Positions 51,929-60,631 of a stretch of DNA of 64,000 nucleotides are shown in pieces; the first letter of the stretch is position 1; the number at the start of each line of letters is the position of its first letter. Source of the DNA: Vannielia litorea (GTDB lineage Bacteria > Pseudomonadota > Alphaproteobacteria > Rhodobacterales > Rhodobacteraceae); NCBI RefSeq assembly GCF_019801175.1, contig NZ_JAHVJR010000001.1:1860001-1924000 (forward strand). Direction: 5' to 3'. The translations under genes and the position numbers were made by a program. Under the pieces are notes generated by a model that saw nothing but the letters and a program-made list of their open reading frames with translations, made no database searches and was not told the origin of the DNA.

Positions 51929-51989
51929 TTTCACAAAACAGCATCCCCAGTCCATATCGGCTCCAACGCAATGCGAATGGAGATACAAG

Positions 51990-52487
51990 ATGAACGAGAC
52001 GCCACGCACCTTTTCCCATATCGGCTTGTCCGTTCCGGACCTTGAAGCGGCCGTGAAGTTCTACTCAGACGTGCTCGGCTTTTACGTCGTGATGGAGCCT
52101 TCCGAGGCCGTAGAAGACGACAGCGCCATCGGCGTCATGTGCACGGACGTCTTTGGCCCCGGGTGGGGGACGCTCAGGATTGCACACCTCTCGACCGCCG
52201 ATGGCATCGGTATCGAGATATTCGAGTTCCCCGGCAACTATGCGCCAGAGGACAAGCTCGAGCACAGGCGCCATGGCACCTTTCACTTCGCGGTGCAGGA
52301 CCCTGACATTGAAGGTCTGGCGCAGCGCATCGTCGAAGCCGGCGGGCGGCAACGTATGCCGGTGCGCGAATACTTCCCGGGAACAAAGCCCTACCGGATG
52401 GTCTACGTCGAAGACCCCTTCGGCATCGTCTTCGAACTTTATAGCCACAGCTACGAGCTCACCTATTCCGCCGGTGCCTATGAATAG
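51990..52487 (+). CDS. VOC-superfamily protein (glyoxalase/dioxygenase fold)
   Basis: 165-residue vicinal-oxygen-chelate protein. It starts FSHIGLSVPDLEAAVKFYSDVLGF with a metal-binding His, contains HGTFHFAVQDPDIEGLAQRIVEAGG and ends FGIVFELYSHSYE with the metal-binding Glu. Members include glyoxalase I, extradiol dioxygenases, epimerases and resistance proteins; this one is single-copy in its paired-module form. The ATG has a GGAG ribosome binding site. It is probably controlled by the divergent LysR. Substrate unknown. Confidence 0.88.
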   Translation: MNETPRTFSHIGLSVPDLEAAVKFYSDVLGFYVVMEPSEAVEDDSAIGVMCTDVFGPGWGTLRIAHLSTADGIGIEIFEFPGNYAPEDKLEHRRHGTFHFAVQDPDIEGLAQRIVEAGGRQRMPVREYFPGTKPYRMVYVEDPFGIVFELYSHSYELTYSAGAYE

Positions 52488-52792
52488 CCGACCAGCGCTG
52501 GCTCAGTGCGACACGGGGCCGGCGCTACCCGACAACGCATTTGATCTGGGTGAGAGGAGGATTGGTGCGGATAAGTCCCTCAAGCCACTCATTGCCAGCA
52601 AGTACGTTAAAGGCACTACTCGGCGTTTGATCGGCGGGGCGTTGATCGAGCGGCTGCGGCGAACAGCAGAAACGACCGCGAGGCCGACCGCGTTTTGCCA
52701 GTGTGGTGGCGTCGACCGTTCCGCAACTGACGCAACCAATGAAGCAGGGATTCAATCAAGACGATACGCGGGTTGCACATGACTTACTTGCC
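52488..52792. other. Intergenic spacer before uronate genes
   Basis: 305 bases without a recognisable gene or RNA. Open frames through it lack similarity and ribosome binding sites. It separates the LysR/VOC pair from the oxidoreductase operon. Confidence 0.5.
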
Positions 52793-52808
52793 GACTAGCA
52801 TACTAGTC
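52793..52808. promoter_or_regulatory. Perfect operator-like dyad upstream of uronate operon
   Basis: GACTAG-CATA-CTAGTC is a perfect 6-bp-arm inverted repeat ending 19 bases before the first ATG (52828), a position suited to a repressor. The shape is compatible with a GntR- or LacI-type site, but no such regulator is encoded within the window. Confidence 0.55.
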
Positions 52809-52827
52809 GTGCGAAACTGGAGTCGTG

Positions 52828-53967
52828 ATGAGCCAAAATTTGCGAGTCTTGATTGCCGGAACCGGGTTTGCCGGTGAAGGCCATGCTCAAGCCTTTCGCG
52901 CCGCAGGCGCTGAGATCGTAGGAATGGTCGGAAGAACTCCGCATGTCGTGGAGGACGTCGCAGAGCGGCTTGGTATCGTCTACGCGGGAACGAACTGGGC
53001 CGAAGCACTCTCCGTTTGCGCGCCCGACATCGTTTCGATCGGCACGCCGGGCGGCGCGCACTTCGAGCCGATTCAGCAGGCGATCGAGGCGGGGTGCCAC
53101 GTGTTCTGCGACAAACCGATGACCGAGAGCGGGCCAACCGCCGTGGAATTACGGGATCTCGCGCTGGCGAAGGGCGTTAAGACGGCCTATGCCGCGAGCT
53201 ACCGCTACACGCCGAGCGTCCAGCACGCTAGGGCGCTGGTGGCTGCAGGCGCAATCGGCGAGCCGACCGAGATCGAGTGCATTTCGCATTTCAATCTCGA
53301 GCGGAACATCCCCTTCGGTTGGTCCCATCGCAGAGCCGACGGCGGCGGTCGGCTCAACAACAATTTCACCCACACGCTGTCCATTGCCTGCGCCGTTGTC
53401 GGTGAGAAGATCCTCTCGGTCATGGGCGAGGTCAGGGACGATCTGGGCCGCGCACCAATTGTGGAAGGGGTGCACAATTTCGCCACCCGGCGCGATTTCA
53501 TCCCCCGCGATCTAGACGATCCGACCCTGCAATGGGGTGAGAGCGACGCGGAGTGGAGCTACACGGTCCTCGCGAGGCTGGAGAGCCCGATGGCCCGGCA
53601 GCCGGTGTCAGTGCTCTTCAAGCACGGCGGCTTGGTGCCGCGCTTCCACGAGGATCACATCGTATTTTACGGCACCGAGGGGGCGATCTACATCAAGGGG
53701 CACTACGGGAGCCGCGAGCTTTTTCTGCATGGGGCTGACGGCGACTGGCAGGAACAGGCGCTGCCTGATGGGATCGCTGAGGGACTGCCTGATGTGTCAG
53801 GTGAGACAGAGTTGTGCTGGCACCTCCTCGCAAGGGATTTCGTCGCCGACATTCGGGGCGAACCCGCGCCCCCATACCCCACTTTCCGTGAAGGTGCGGA
53901 GTATCAGCAAATCATCGACATCATCCGCGAGAACGCGGGCTGGACCAACGTGGCGGGTTTACGCTGA
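52828..53967 (+). CDS. Gfo/Idh/MocA-family oxidoreductase
   Basis: 379-residue NAD(P)-dependent sugar/inositol-type dehydrogenase. The Rossmann motif is VLIAGTGFAGEGHAQAF, the conserved EKP-type catalytic motif appears as CDKPMTES, and the C-terminal beta domain has GGRLNNNFTHTLSIAC. It begins the uronate operon just upstream of mannonate dehydratase and presumably oxidises or reduces a sugar-acid intermediate. The ATG at 52828 follows GGAG; a GTG one codon earlier is possible. A GNNNYA-like position uses His after CDKP as in related enzymes. Confidence 0.9.
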   Translation: MSQNLRVLIAGTGFAGEGHAQAFRAAGAEIVGMVGRTPHVVEDVAERLGIVYAGTNWAEALSVCAPDIVSIGTPGGAHFEPIQQAIEAGCHVFCDKPMTESGPTAVELRDLALAKGVKTAYAASYRYTPSVQHARALVAAGAIGEPTEIECISHFNLERNIPFGWSHRRADGGGRLNNNFTHTLSIACAVVGEKILSVMGEVRDDLGRAPIVEGVHNFATRRDFIPRDLDDPTLQWGESDAEWSYTVLARLESPMARQPVSVLFKHGGLVPRFHEDHIVFYGTEGAIYIKGHYGSRELFLHGADGDWQEQALPDGIAEGLPDVSGETELCWHLLARDFVADIRGEPAPPYPTFREGAEYQQIIDIIRENAGWTNVAGLR

Positions 53968-53993
53968 GCCGCGACCCGGAGGAGGAGACCCAC

Positions 53994-55220
53994 ATGAAAA
54001 TCACTGATGCGAAGGTCTTCGTCGGGGGACCGGGCAAGAACTATGTGACGCTCAAGATCATGACCGACCAGGACATCTACGGCCTTGGAGATGCCACGCT
54101 GAACAACCGCGAGACCTTGCCTGCCACCTACCTGAGAGACTACCTCGTGCCCAACCTGATCGGGATGGACCCGCGCAACTCCGAGGACATCTGGCAGTTC
54201 TTCTATCGGGGCGCCTATTTCCGGCGTGGCCCGGTGGCGATGGCTGCCTTCGGCGCTATCGATATGGCTCTCTGGGACATCAAGGGAAAACTGGCGAACC
54301 TGCCTCTCTACCAGCTCTTTGGTGGCAAGAGCCGGGAGGGGGCGATGTGCTACGCCCATGCGACTGGATCGGACCTTGAGGACCTGGTGGACAGCATCGG
54401 GCACTACGTCGAACAGGGCTACAAGGCCGTGCGGGTGCAATGCGGCATACCCGGAATGCCCACGGCGAGCTACGCGGTTCCCGAGGCACCGGGTGAAGGC
54501 AAGCATTACATTACCGATTTTTCCGGCATCCGCCCGAAGGTGGAAACGTGGGACACCGGGAAGTACATGCGCTACATGCCCGGCGCGCTGATGGAGATCC
54601 GCGAGCGGTTTGGCCCCGACCTGCACCTGCTTCATGATGTCCACCACCGGCTCACTCCACGCGAGGCGGCGGAGTTTGCCAAGGCCGTGGAGCCTGCGGG
54701 TCTATTCTGGCTGGAAGATCCGACCCCCGCCGAGGACCAGGCAGCGCTGCGGCTTTTGCGCCAGCATTCGACAGTGCCGGTGGCGATTGGCGAGGTGTTC
54801 AACTCGATCTTCGAGTGCAACAAGCTGATCGAGGAAGAGCTGATCGACTTCATCCGCGTGGCCGTCACCTATGCCGGCGGGATCACCCATGTGAAGCGGA
54901 TCGTTGATCTGGCCGGTCTGCACCATGTGCGAACCGGCTTTCACGGCGCACCAAGCCACTCGCCGCTCTGTATGGCCGCGCAGGCGCATCTCAACGCCTG
55001 GGCGCCGAACTTCGGTATTCAGGAATATCTCGTGCTGGGAACGGAGGAATGCGATGCGCTCTTCCCCTCGGAACATCGGCTGGAGAATGGCATGGTCTAC
55101 GTGTCGGACGCACCGGGGCTTGGGGTGGACTTTGATGAAGCAGAAGCCGCTCGCTACCAGTACAAACCCGGCAGCCACCCGGTGGTGAGGTTGGAGGACG
55201 GAACGATGTGGAACTACTGA
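53994..55220 (+). CDS. manD: D-mannonate dehydratase (enolase superfamily)
   Basis: 408-residue enolase-superfamily enzyme of the ManD/RspA type. Metal-binding residues are visible as Asp in LLHDVHHRL, Glu in LFWLEDPT and Glu in VAIGEVFNS; catalytic region VRTGFHGAPSHSP holds the His. The N-terminal capping domain begins MKITDAKVFVGGPGKN, typical of ManD, and PGLGVDFDEAEAARY with PVVRLEDGTMWNY closes the protein, as in characterised mannonate dehydratases. It converts D-mannonate to 2-keto-3-deoxygluconate in hexuronate catabolism; some members act on gluconate. Strong GGAGGAGGAG ribosome binding site. Confidence 0.95.
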   Translation: MKITDAKVFVGGPGKNYVTLKIMTDQDIYGLGDATLNNRETLPATYLRDYLVPNLIGMDPRNSEDIWQFFYRGAYFRRGPVAMAAFGAIDMALWDIKGKLANLPLYQLFGGKSREGAMCYAHATGSDLEDLVDSIGHYVEQGYKAVRVQCGIPGMPTASYAVPEAPGEGKHYITDFSGIRPKVETWDTGKYMRYMPGALMEIRERFGPDLHLLHDVHHRLTPREAAEFAKAVEPAGLFWLEDPTPAEDQAALRLLRQHSTVPVAIGEVFNSIFECNKLIEEELIDFIRVAVTYAGGITHVKRIVDLAGLHHVRTGFHGAPSHSPLCMAAQAHLNAWAPNFGIQEYLVLGTEECDALFPSEHRLENGMVYVSDAPGLGVDFDEAEAARYQYKPGSHPVVRLEDGTMWNY

Positions 55221-55248
55221 GCCGCGCGACAGAGGGTGGGCGAGGAGA

Positions 55249-57123
55249 ATGCTGAAGCTCTATGAACGCGTCACCCGGGCCGCGCTCCACCTTGCCGACC
55301 CCTATGTCCACGGGTCGCGGGAGGCACCGGCGGGCAGCGTCTGGCCCTACCTGCGCTCGCATCTGCGCCCGTTGCGGCTTGTGCTGGTTCTCAGCCTGAT
55401 CGTCACCGCGCTCACCGCCACCATCGAGGTTTGGCTGATCGGCTATGCCGGGCGATTGATCGACATGCTGGCCGAAACCGCGCCGGCCGAGATCTGGGCG
55501 GAGCACAACGCCAGCCTGATCTTTGCCGCCGTGATGATCATCGCCCTGCGTCCGCTTGCGCAATTTGCCCGCTTCGCGGTGAATGACATCGGATTTTCCT
55601 GCAACATCGCCAACCTCTTTCGCTGGCGTGCCTACGACCATATTTCTCGGCAATCGGTGGGTTGGTTTCAGGAAGACCTTGCCGGGCGTACCGCCTCGCG
55701 TATCGTGCTGATGGGCAACTACGCCTCCGACACGCTCTATCAGTCGCTCAACGCCGTGGCCTTCGGGCTTGTCTACATGGTTGGGGTGGTCACGCTGATG
55801 GCCAGCACCGACATCCGGCTGGCCATTCCGCTCTTCGTCTGGCTGGCGCTCTACATCGGGCTGATGGCGCTGATCGTGCCGCGCATGGTGCGCGCGATGG
55901 AGATCTTCATGGCCTCCAAGTCCGCGCTGCTCGGCAAGGTGGTGGATACGTTTTCCAACTTCGACACGGTCAGTCTTTTCGCGCGGCGCCACGAAATGGA
56001 GGCCGATTACCTCGCCTCCCTGGAAGACACCCGCGAAACCCTGTTTCACGCCCGCCAGATCGGGCTGGCGCTGCGTACCGTCACGGTCTGGCTCGAAGGG
56101 GTCATCATGGCCGGGATCGTCGGCTACGGGATCTGGCTATGGGCGCAGGGTGGCGCGACCATCGGGCTGGTCAGCGCCGCTGTAGCGCTGTCACTGCGGA
56201 TCACCACAATGGCGGAATGGGTGCTTGAGGCGATCTGGCGTATTTTCGAGCAGGTCGGCTCGATCCGCGAAGCATTGCGCACGATCGCTCAGCCTCTGGT
56301 GATCCCGCCGGTGAAAGATGCGCCGGAGCTGAATGTAAGCGCGGGCGAGATTGTGGTGGAGGGTGCGCGGCACCACTACGGCAAGGAGCGCGGCGGGCTG
56401 ATGGGCATTGATCTGAGGATCGCGCCGGGCGAGCGGGTGGGCCTTGTCGGACCTTCCGGGGCGGGCAAATCCACTCTCGTCAACCTGATCCTGCGGTTCT
56501 ACGAACCCGAGGGCGGGCGCATTCTGATTGACGGGCAAGACGTTGCCGGGGTGGACCTCGAGAGCCTGCGCCGCGCCATCGGCATGGTCAGCCAGCAGGC
56601 CGCGCTGCTGAACCGCTCGGTGCGCGACAACATCGCACTTGGCCAGTCGGACGTGCCCCAGGAGCAGATCGAGGCCGCTGCCCGCGAGGCCCGCGCCCAT
56701 GAGTTCATCTGTGAATTGCAGGACAGCAAGGGGCGGCAGGGCTATGACACCAACGTCGGCGAGCGCGGCGTCAAGCTTTCGGGCGGGCAGCGGCAGCGGA
56801 TTGCGCTGGCGCGCGTGATCCTGAAGGACGCGCCGATCCTCATTCTCGACGAGGCGACCAGCGCGCTGGACAGCGAGGTGGAGGCCGAGATTCAGGAAGC
56901 GCTGACCCGCGTGATGCGCGGCAAGACCGTGATCGCCATTGCCCATCGGCTTTCGACCATCGCGGAGATGGACAGGATCGTGGTGGTAGAGGATGGCCGC
57001 ATCGTGGAGAACGGCAGCCATGCCGAGCTGCTGGCGGCGGGCAGGCTTTATGCCAAGCTGTGGAACCGCCAGTCGGGCGGGTTCCTCGGAGTAGAGCCAG
57101 CAGAGGGGGATCCCGCGCAATGA
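55249..57123 (+). CDS. ABC exporter (fused membrane and ATPase domains)
   Basis: 624-residue half-transporter. Hydrophobic segments lie between about residues 40 and 330, and the ATPase domain has Walker A GPSGAGKST, Q-loop SQQAALLNRS, signature LSGGQRQRIALARV, Walker B ILILDEATSALD and H-loop AIAHRLSTI. It lies 29 bases after manD and overlaps the GNAT gene by 4 bases. This is an exporter fold, not a sugar importer, so its presence in a uronate operon is odd. Substrate unknown. Confidence 0.92.
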   Translation: MLKLYERVTRAALHLADPYVHGSREAPAGSVWPYLRSHLRPLRLVLVLSLIVTALTATIEVWLIGYAGRLIDMLAETAPAEIWAEHNASLIFAAVMIIALRPLAQFARFAVNDIGFSCNIANLFRWRAYDHISRQSVGWFQEDLAGRTASRIVLMGNYASDTLYQSLNAVAFGLVYMVGVVTLMASTDIRLAIPLFVWLALYIGLMALIVPRMVRAMEIFMASKSALLGKVVDTFSNFDTVSLFARRHEMEADYLASLEDTRETLFHARQIGLALRTVTVWLEGVIMAGIVGYGIWLWAQGGATIGLVSAAVALSLRITTMAEWVLEAIWRIFEQVGSIREALRTIAQPLVIPPVKDAPELNVSAGEIVVEGARHHYGKERGGLMGIDLRIAPGERVGLVGPSGAGKSTLVNLILRFYEPEGGRILIDGQDVAGVDLESLRRAIGMVSQQAALLNRSVRDNIALGQSDVPQEQIEAAAREARAHEFICELQDSKGRQGYDTNVGERGVKLSGGQRQRIALARVILKDAPILILDEATSALDSEVEAEIQEALTRVMRGKTVIAIAHRLSTIAEMDRIVVVEDGRIVENGSHAELLAAGRLYAKLWNRQSGGFLGVEPAEGDPAQ

Positions 57124-57566
57124 AGCTGCGCCGCGCAAGCCGAGAGGATGCGCCTGCCCTCGCGCGGATCCACCGCTGCGCCCGGACGGAGGCAATGCCC
57201 TGGCTGCCGGTGCTGCATACGCTGGAAGGGCTGCAGCGTTATCTGCGCGACCGGGTTATCTCGGCGCAGGAAGTTTGGGTGGCCTGTGACGGCGAGACGG
57301 CGGTGGGTTTCATCGCAATCGATGGGGACTGGATTGACCATCTCTACATCGCGCCGTCACACTGGCGTCAGGGGATCGGAACGGCGCTCTTGCAGAAAGC
57401 GAGGGCCGCTTCGCCTTTCCTCCAGCTCTGGGCCTTTCAGGGCAACACCATGGCGCGCGCCTTCTACGCCCGCCACGGCTTCGCGGAGGTCGAGTTGACG
57501 GATGGGGCGGGCAACGAGGAGCAGACGCCGGATGTCCGGATGGAGTGGCAAGCGCTGACTGGCTAG
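57120..57566 (+). CDS. GNAT-family N-acetyltransferase
   Basis: 148-residue acetyltransferase. The N-terminal strand MKLRRASREDAPALARIH and the acetyl-CoA loop SHWRQGIGTALLQKAR (Q/RxxGxG/A) are clear, followed by GNTMARAFYARHGFAEVE. Start ATG overlaps the ABC exporter stop (ATGA), so the two are translationally linked. Acceptor unknown. Its TAG shares a palindromic CTAG with the stop of the convergent oxidase gene. Confidence 0.9.
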   Translation: MKLRRASREDAPALARIHRCARTEAMPWLPVLHTLEGLQRYLRDRVISAQEVWVACDGETAVGFIAIDGDWIDHLYIAPSHWRQGIGTALLQKARAASPFLQLWAFQGNTMARAFYARHGFAEVELTDGAGNEEQTPDVRMEWQALTG

Positions 57567-58744
57567 AGGATCGCCCTGAAGCCGTCCGTATGGATCAGCG
57601 AAGGGCTGAGGTCTTCCAGCCGCAGCACGCCCAGCATCCCGAGGTCGGCTCTGAGTTGGGTGCGCATCAGCTCAATCGTGTGGGCCACCCCCGCCTCGCC
57701 CGCCACAGCGGCGGCGTAGTTCATCGGGCGGCCAAGGAAGGTAAAGGCGGCGCCCAGCGCCATCGCCTTCAGGATATCAGTGCCGCGCAGGATGCCACCG
57801 TCGATCATCACCGCCATGTCGCCCGCCCGCTCCAGTGCCGCACCGAGCACGCGGAGCGGTGCCACCGCGCCGTCGAGCTGGCGGCCGCCGTGGTTGGAGA
57901 GGATCACGCCCTGTGCCCCGAGCGCCTTAGCACGGGCCACGTCATCGGGGTGGAGGATGCCCTTCAGAACCAAGCGACCTTTCCAGAGCTTGCGGACCTC
58001 GGCGAGCAGTTCCCAGCTAAGAAACTCACGGCCCGAGAAATCGCGCACGGCTTGACGGGAGAGCAACGGGGCACCGCGCGTGGCAGTGGCGTTCTCGAAG
58101 TGGGGCGGACCGTTCTGGATGTAGGTGCGCAGGAAGGTGCCGAGTGCCCAGCGCGGGTGCGTGATGCCCTGCCAGAGCAACGCAGAGTTGGGGCGGATTG
58201 GCGTCCGGTAGCCTGAGCGCAGGTTGTTCTCGCGGCTGGGCACCACGGCACTGTCGAGGGTGACGACGAGGGTTTCGACCCCGGCGCGGGCAACCCTATC
58301 GAGGAGCGCCGAGATATCGCTGAGGTGCTGTGGGAAGTAAGCCTGATACCAGACGTCAGGGGCCTCTGCCGTGATTTCCTCCAGCGGGATCAGCGAGGCT
58401 GCGCTGACGATCATGGGAATGCGCGCGCCGGGCGCGGCGCGGGCGAGCACAAGGTCGCCCCGGTAGGCGGTGAGGGCTGATACGCCCATGGGCGCAATGC
58501 CGAACGGCAGGTCGTAGTCCAAACCCATGACGCGGGTCGAGAGGCTGCGGCCAGACACGTCTACCCCCACACGAGGCAACAGGCCGATTTCGGCAAAGGC
58601 AGCCCGATTATCGGCCAGAGAGGCGTTGGTTTCCGCGGCACCCGCGACATATCCGAAGATCGGCCTCGGCAGATGGCGGCGCGCCAATGGCTCGAAATCC
58701 TCCAGTGCGTAGACGCGGGCAAGCGCCCTGCCACGGCCGATCAT
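57563..58744 (-). CDS. FMN-dependent alpha-hydroxy acid oxidase/dehydrogenase (LldD-like)
   Basis: 393-residue member of the L-lactate dehydrogenase/glycolate oxidase family. FMN and active-site motifs are intact: PFGIAPMGVSAL, YQAYFPQ, TLDSAVVPSRENNLR, LVLKGILHPDDV (FMN-contact Lys), LSNHGGRQLDGAVAPL (catalytic His, Arg) and MIDGGILRGTDILKAMALGA. It oxidises an alpha-hydroxy acid to the keto acid with electrons passing to quinone or O2. L-lactate is the commonest substrate, but the uronate neighbours leave glycerate, tartronate or other hydroxy acids possible. It overlaps the GNAT gene tail-to-tail by 4 bases. Confidence 0.92.
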   Translation of the reverse strand: MIGRGRALARVYALEDFEPLARRHLPRPIFGYVAGAAETNASLADNRAAFAEIGLLPRVGVDVSGRSLSTRVMGLDYDLPFGIAPMGVSALTAYRGDLVLARAAPGARIPMIVSAASLIPLEEITAEAPDVWYQAYFPQHLSDISALLDRVARAGVETLVVTLDSAVVPSRENNLRSGYRTPIRPNSALLWQGITHPRWALGTFLRTYIQNGPPHFENATATRGAPLLSRQAVRDFSGREFLSWELLAEVRKLWKGRLVLKGILHPDDVARAKALGAQGVILSNHGGRQLDGAVAPLRVLGAALERAGDMAVMIDGGILRGTDILKAMALGAAFTFLGRPMNYAAAVAGEAGVAHTIELMRTQLRADLGMLGVLRLEDLSPSLIHTDGFRAIL

Positions 58745-58769
58745 CGGGGTTTGGCTCTTTCAGGCGCGG

Positions 58770-59822
58770 TCATGACGGTCCTCCCTGAGCCTTCTTGTAT
58801 CGCTGTGAACTCAGCAGCGCCAAGCCGATGAGGACAACACCAAGAAGACCCGTAACCGGCTCCGGCACATGCAGGACGGATTGGGCGAAGAGCGCGAGAG
58901 ACAGGAAGAAGACGGAGTAGAACGCGCCGTGCTCCAGGTACCGGAATTGGGCGAGTGTCTTCTTTTCGACGATCATGATCGTGAAGGAGCGCACGTACAT
59001 CGCGCCGATGCCAAGACCGATGGCTATGAGAAAGAGGTTGGTCGTCAGAGCGAAGGCACCGATGACGCCATCAAAGGAGAAGCTCGCGTCGAGCACTTCG
59101 AGGTAGAGAAAGGCCCCGATCCCACCCTGCGCCGCGAGCTTGGCTGTGTCGCCCTGCTCGCTGTCGAGTATGTGCCCCACGACGTCGACAGCCGAGAAGA
59201 CCAGAAGGCCGAAGAGCGCGCCGAACACGAAATCGGCTTTCACCCCAGCAGGCAGGACGAAGGCGAAGCCGACCACCACCAGCAGGACCAACGCAGTTTC
59301 GAAACCACGGATCGCGCCGTAATCGGCAAGGCGACGTTCGAGCCACTGCACCCAGTGCACATCCTTGCCCTCGTCGATGAAGTAGGTAAGCGCAACCATC
59401 ATCAGGAAGGTGCCGCCAAAGGCCGAGATCGACAGATGTGCCTCTTCGATGATGTGGGCATAGTCGTCTGGGCGGTTGATGGCGAGATCAAGCGCCTCCA
59501 TCGGCCCGATCCAGGCCGCGGTGCAGACGACTGCGAGCGGGAAGACGATGCGCATGCCAAAAACGGCAATCAGGATGCCCCATGTTAGAAACCGTCGCCG
59601 CCAGACCTCGGACATGGTGGAAAGACGGTTTGCATTAACCACTGCGTTGTCGAACGACAGCGCAATTTCCAGCGCAGCGAGGATGGCACCGAGGACGAGG
59701 AAATTTAGCAGACCGCCCAGCGTGCCCGTCACACGCCAGCCAAGCCAGGCCGAAAGCACGAGGCCCAGCACCGTCACGACGACGGGCCACAGGAAATAAG
59801 AGCGTAATGAGCGGCTTGGCAT
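58770..59822 (-). CDS. DUF475/TerC-like integral membrane protein
   Basis: 350-residue membrane protein with about nine hydrophobic segments. The family pattern is visible: LEIALSFDNAVVNANRL (conserved Glu, Asp, Asn), GTFLMMVALTYFIDEGKDVHWVQWLE and YLEVLDASFSFDGVIGAFALTTN, a repeat of the acidic membrane motif. TerC/DUF475 proteins are linked to tellurite resistance and metal (Mn) export; a link to uronate use is not evident. The ATG at 59822 has an AAGGA ribosome binding site; longer frames are antisense. It lies 25 bases above the oxidase gene and 19 below the RraA-like gene. Confidence 0.88.
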   Translation of the reverse strand: MPSRSLRSYFLWPVVVTVLGLVLSAWLGWRVTGTLGGLLNFLVLGAILAALEIALSFDNAVVNANRLSTMSEVWRRRFLTWGILIAVFGMRIVFPLAVVCTAAWIGPMEALDLAINRPDDYAHIIEEAHLSISAFGGTFLMMVALTYFIDEGKDVHWVQWLERRLADYGAIRGFETALVLLVVVGFAFVLPAGVKADFVFGALFGLLVFSAVDVVGHILDSEQGDTAKLAAQGGIGAFLYLEVLDASFSFDGVIGAFALTTNLFLIAIGLGIGAMYVRSFTIMIVEKKTLAQFRYLEHGAFYSVFFLSLALFAQSVLHVPEPVTGLLGVVLIGLALLSSQRYKKAQGGPS

Positions 59823-59841
59823 GTGGTGTCCTTGCGGGTTG

Positions 59842-60585
59842 TCAGCTGGACCGGCTGCCTTGCCGCTCCTTGTAACGCTCCTGTACCGCCGCATCGGTGG
59901 GCGGATAGAGCCCGATGATCGGCTGGCCCGCGCGGACTTGCTCCAGCACAAAGCTCTCGAACACTTCCATCGGCAGGGCCTCCGCCGCGATCTCGTCGGC
60001 CAGGTGACGGGGGATCACCATGACCCCATCGCCATCGCCCAGCAGGATGTCACCGGGGTAGACCGCCACCTCGCCGCAAGCGATGGGCAAGCCGATATCG
60101 ACCGCATGGTGCTTGGTGAGGTTGGTGGGCGCCGATGGCTTGCCCGCGTAGACCGGCATAGAGAGCGCCGCCGCACCCTCCGCATCCCGCACACCGCCAT
60201 CGGTAACAACGCCAGCGCAGCCGCGCATCTCGAGCCGGGTCAGAAGGATTGACCCGGCCGAAGCCGCGGAGGCATCGCCTCTGCAGTCCATCACCAGCAC
60301 GGCGCCCTCGGGGCACTCTTCGACTGCCACACGCTGCGGGTGATCGCGCTCGCGGAACGCTTCGATCGGGTCGGTGTCTGGGCGCGCGGGGATGTAGCGC
60401 AGGGTGAAGGCGGGGCCGACCATGGTGGGCTTGCCGGGTGCCAGCGGCATGGCACTCTGGATATAGGCGTTCAGGTAGCCACGCATGTAGAGGAGTGTCG
60501 CCACTGTGGCGGTGCTGGCGCCGCGCAGTCGGTCCAGAGTAGCAGGGTCGAGCGCGATGCTTTCGGCGGGGGCGGGGTTGGCCAT
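59842..60585 (-). CDS. RraA-like protein (HMG/CHA aldolase family)
   Basis: 247-residue RraA-fold protein. It has GPAFTLRYIPAR, the conserved glycine-rich strand GAVLVMDCRGDASAASAGSILLTRLEMRGCAGVVTDGGVRD with the metal/substrate Arg-Asp, and the C-terminal GDILLGDGDGVMVIP. Catalytic relatives are 4-hydroxy-4-methyl-2-oxoglutarate aldolases and oxaloacetate decarboxylases; E. coli RraA itself inhibits RNase E. In a sugar-acid cluster a retro-aldol or decarboxylase role on a keto acid is more likely. Co-directional with the hydroxyacid dehydrogenase 46 bases upstream. Confidence 0.88.
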   Translation of the reverse strand: MANPAPAESIALDPATLDRLRGASTATVATLLYMRGYLNAYIQSAMPLAPGKPTMVGPAFTLRYIPARPDTDPIEAFRERDHPQRVAVEECPEGAVLVMDCRGDASAASAGSILLTRLEMRGCAGVVTDGGVRDAEGAAALSMPVYAGKPSAPTNLTKHHAVDIGLPIACGEVAVYPGDILLGDGDGVMVIPRHLADEIAAEALPMEVFESFVLEQVRAGQPIIGLYPPTDAAVQERYKERQGSRSS

Positions 60586-60631
60586 GATGGCTCCTTCTGA
60601 TCCGGACGGTAGGGGGAAGAGAGGCCCTGTC

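Noticed and set aside
52153..52782. Plus-strand frame extending past the VOC gene
   Set aside because: It is the out-of-frame reading of the VOC gene continued into noncoding sequence.
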